A stretch of DNA of 64,000 nucleotides from NCBI GenBank assembly GCA_963737015.1, contig CAVTQZ010000002.1, positions 62,001 to 126,000 of the forward strand. The letters are read 5' to 3'. This DNA is from CAVTQZ01 sp963737015. Its GTDB lineage: Bacteria > Actinomycetota > Acidimicrobiia > Acidimicrobiales > UBA8190. Positions 62,226 through 64,000 of this stretch are shown here, piece after piece. A model generated the notes under the pieces. It was not told the origin of the DNA. It worked only from the letters and a program-made list of their open reading frames with translations, and did not search any database. Within the stretch, counting starts at the first letter, position 1. The number at the start of each line of letters is the position of its first letter. The translations under genes and the position numbers were made by a program.

Positions 62226-62615
62226 TCAGGCGGTGACCGCGGCCCCTTCTCCTCCTGTGTCGCTCTTTGTTTCCACCCGGTGGCGCCTCCACGGCCGGCG
62301 CCTTGTTGCAGGCTCGGGCTCGGCGACCGCGGTGAGCCGGAGCTCCAGACAGGCATCACAGAGATAGATGCCGTCGTTCAGGCGGGTCCGTCCCCGGAAG
62401 TGGCAATCGGCGCAGAGATGGTCGAGGTAGACGAGCCTCTCCAAGGCGAGTGGCCCGACCGGCTTGATGATCTCGTCCAACCTTCGCTGCGCGCGTTCAC
62501 TCAGCTGCCACGAGGCGGTCCCGTCGGTTTCTGTCCGAGCGGCGAGGCCCCATTCGACGAGGTCCCGCAAAAGCGGGTCGAAGCTTTCGATGCGGTAGGC
62601 GCGCCCGTCGTCCAT
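62226..62615 (-). CDS. Small zinc-ribbon-containing protein
   Basis: A 129-residue protein. A winged-helix-like N-terminus (YRIESFDPLLRDLVEWGLAARTETDGTASWQLSERAQRRLDEII) is followed by HLCADCHFRGRTRLNDGIYLCDACLEL, a CxxC/CxxC zinc ribbon, and a basic tail. The ATG has GGAGGAGG upstream. Function unknown. Confidence 0.75.
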   Translation of the reverse strand: MDDGRAYRIESFDPLLRDLVEWGLAARTETDGTASWQLSERAQRRLDEIIKPVGPLALERLVYLDHLCADCHFRGRTRLNDGIYLCDACLELRLTAVAEPEPATRRRPWRRHRVETKSDTGGEGAAVTA

Positions 62616-62703
62616 GGCGGCACGACCTCCTCCCGGCGCCGGCCCTGGAATCCGGCTCCCACCTCATTGTGCTACCGAGGTGTTCAAAAAGAAATAGCGC
62701 CCG

Positions 62704-62892
62704 CTAGACGGATACCTCGTCCTTAAGGTTGTCCCGGACCCAGCGGCGCAGGTCGTCGTTGTCTTCGTGACCGTGCACGGCGGCCGCGTGCTGAGCCGCT
62801 GCCTCGACGACCTCGCCCTCCTCTCCCGCGATCGTGAGCGTGCATCCCTTCTCGCTCGGGAAAGCCCGGCAGTCAGCCACTTTTCGTGCCAT
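62704..62892 (-). CDS. DUF1059 small protein
   Basis: A 62-residue protein: ARKVADCRAFPSEKGCTLTIAGEEGEVVEAAAQHAAAVHGHED. The two Cys and the HAxxxHGHxD end are typical of DUF1059. AAGGAG is well placed before the ATG. Function unknown. Confidence 0.9.
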   Translation of the reverse strand: MARKVADCRAFPSEKGCTLTIAGEEGEVVEAAAQHAAAVHGHEDNDDLRRWVRDNLKDEVSV

Positions 62893-62923
62893 GGCCCTCA
62901 GCTCCTTTCGGTCGAGCGGTCCT

Positions 62924-63271
62924 TCAGCCCTTTACGTACGACAGCTTCTCGGTGATCTTTCCTTCTCGAACCTCGAACAGATCCACTCCGCGCACGTGTC
63001 CGCTGTCCCAGCTGTAGCGCCAGCGCTGGACGACGCGGTGACCGGCTTCGAAGGTCTCTTCGTTCTCGAACCCGGACGACGGATCATCGAAGATCACCTT
63101 CCATGCCGAGCGGATCTCCTCTGGGCCGACGTGGCGCGAGCCGTCCGGCGCGGGCCCTGTAGCGTCGAAAACGCAATCGTCGGCAAGGAACGAGACCGCC
63201 GATTCGAGGTCGTGCGCAGCCCAGGCGGCACCGAAGGCTTCCACGACATCTACGGGTGACACGGGAGCCAT
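62924..63271 (-). CDS. SnoaL-like protein
   Basis: A 115-residue alpha+beta cone protein: VDVVEAFGAAWAAHDLESAVSFLADDCVFDATGPAPDGSRHVGPEEIRSAWKVIF ... HVRGVDLFEVREGKITEKLSYVKG. Typical of the NTF2/SnoaL family. Its ATG overlaps the cupin stop by one base (TGATG), so the two are co-translated. Substrate unknown. Confidence 0.88.
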   Translation of the reverse strand: MAPVSPVDVVEAFGAAWAAHDLESAVSFLADDCVFDATGPAPDGSRHVGPEEIRSAWKVIFDDPSSGFENEETFEAGHRVVQRWRYSWDSGHVRGVDLFEVREGKITEKLSYVKG

Positions 63272-63627
63272 CAGCGGGCGTAGTTGCTGGCACCGAACCA
63301 GTCGACGGTGACCACCGGCTCGTCTCCCACCACCCAGGCGTCATGTCCGCTCGGGAGCGAGGTGACGTCCCCGGGGCCCGCAACGAGCTCCGTACCGTCG
63401 TCCATCCGGATCGCCAGGCGCCCCGAGACGTGGTACTGGAAATGCGGGGCCTCGCAGGTTTCTGTCCCGGCGATCGGCTTCACGTCGGTGGACCAGCGCC
63501 AACCGGGCTCGAAGCGCAGCCGCCCCACCTCGGTCGCTCCGATCTTCAATATCTCCGCTCGGCCTCGAGGGAAGTCCCGGACCTCGTCCGGGGCTCCGAA
63601 GCTGCGGTGCTCTGTCTCCTGAGCCAA
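63271..63627 (-). CDS. Cupin-fold protein
   Basis: A 118-residue protein. VGRLRFEPGWRWSTDVKPIAGTETCEAPHFQYHVSGRLAIRMDDGTELVAGPGDVTSLPSGHDAWVVGDEP has the two cupin motifs with His residues. A TTG start at 63627 is assumed. It diverges from a TetR gene with a palindromic operator between them and is translationally linked to the SnoaL-like gene. Confidence 0.85.
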   Translation of the reverse strand: MAQETEHRSFGAPDEVRDFPRGRAEILKIGATEVGRLRFEPGWRWSTDVKPIAGTETCEAPHFQYHVSGRLAIRMDDGTELVAGPGDVTSLPSGHDAWVVGDEPVVTVDWFGASNYAR

Positions 63628-63674
63628 AGCCCAACCCCCCTGCGTGACGCGCGAGCCACCTCGCTTTTATGTAT

Positions 63675-63696
63675 CCTTACCTATTAGTAGGTAAGG
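63675..63696. promoter_or_regulatory. Perfect palindromic TetR operator
   Basis: Nine-base arms CCTTACCTA and TAGGTAAGG are separated by TTAG. It sits between the cupin gene and the TetR gene and partly covers the ribosome site of the latter. A 22-base palindrome is typical of TetR operators. Confidence 0.8.
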
Positions 63697-63702
63697 AGTC
63701 AA

Positions 63703-64000
63703 GTGACCCCGGAGGTCAGGACCAAAGTGAGCGCCCCACAAGCGTCGGTTACACAGAAGGACGAGCCGGCCGACACCCGCTCCGCGATCCTCGACATCGC
63801 AGAACGCCTGGTCCAGCGGCGCGGCTTCAACGACTTCTCCTATGCGGACATCGCGACCGAGCTCGGCGTGACAAAGGCAGCGCTGCACTACCACTTTCCC
63901 GGGAAGGCGGAGCTGGGCGAGGAACTGCTGACCCGATACACGGCTAGGTTCGCGCAGGCTCTGTCCGACATAGAGGCATCAAGTGCAACGGCTGCTTCGA
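63703..64000 (+). CDS. TetR-family regulator, 5' part
   Basis: The gene runs off the right end. From GTG 63703 (AAGGAG upstream; GTG 63727 is an alternative) it reads a short charged lead-in, then RSAILDIAERLVQRRGFNDFSYADIATELGVTKAALHYHFPGKAELGEELLTRY, a full TetR HTH. It should repress itself and the divergent cupin-SnoaL pair via the palindrome. The ligand domain is outside the window. Confidence 0.92.
   Translation, partial: MTPEVRTKVSAPQASVTQKDEPADTRSAILDIAERLVQRRGFNDFSYADIATELGVTKAALHYHFPGKAELGEELLTRYTARFAQALSDIEASSATAAS

Overview
The window looks like chromosome of a high-GC actinobacterium. The markers are a WhiB protein, a paired Get3/ArsA-type ATPase locus like the one beside whiB4 in mycobacteria, a GlnR-like nitrogen regulator next to two type I glutamine synthetases, a mycothiol-enzyme-like fold, an F420-dependent-type reductase and an ECF41 sigma factor. 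I infer a member of the Acidimicrobiia or a relative; no rRNA or other marker in the window proves this.

Layout. 1-3.4 kb: end of a DevS-like sensor kinase, an SmtB-type metal sensor overlapping a histidine-rich metal-binding protein, a divergent Fur/Zur regulator, and a two-component system. 3.6-7.3 kb: a tightly overlapping operon (lipoprotein, HlyD-like adaptor, ATPase, MacB-like permease) probably controlled by that two-component pair. 7.3-13.8 kb: a minimal zincin, three methyltransferases, a PhyH oxygenase, a Thr-rich surface protein and a GH99/WbsX-like lipoprotein, perhaps a glycan-decoration area. 13.8-17.6 kb: nitrogen assimilation (two divergent glutamine synthetases and a GlnR-like regulator). 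17.6-28.2 kb: core metabolism, with RidA, an unusual truncated xanthine-dehydrogenase fusion, IscA, Mrp, Nudix, a DUF929 protein, WhiB, the two Get3-like ATPases, a receiver protein and a CorC-like CBS protein, ending at tRNA-Pro(CGG).

28.2-32.2 kb is an accessory region bounded and divided by three copies of the tRNA-Pro 3' end. These look like attachment sites of integrative elements whose integrase is gone. Inside are a ribbon-helix-helix protein, a frameshifted MarR, a frameshifted cupin, two VOC proteins and a VapBC-like toxin-antitoxin pair. 32.2-39.9 kb: a PAS-GGDEF-EAL protein, a flippase-like membrane protein, a PRC-barrel protein, small zinc-ribbon and DUF proteins, a Tat-exported berberine-bridge-type oxidase, and a 66-bp dispersed repeat. 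39.9-49.9 kb: an ABC-2 exporter with TetR and operator, a TetR/MDMPI-like/diiron-MBL operon, a carboxymuconolactone decarboxylase-ECF41 pair with a matching ECF41 promoter, a deazaflavin reductase and a Rieske oxygenase. 49.9-61.1 kb: a COG4705 membrane protein, a Tat-exported phosphoesterase, a subtilase ending in 16 tandem AAWNG units, a second GGDEF-EAL protein, an MFS transporter and an NlpC/P60 hydrolase. 61.2-64 kb: aldo/keto reductase, small proteins, and a divergent TetR/cupin pair around a perfect palindrome.

Several genes need one or two single-base frameshift corrections to read as full proteins. I cannot tell sequence error from real decay. No CRISPR array, intact transposase, integrase or rRNA was found.
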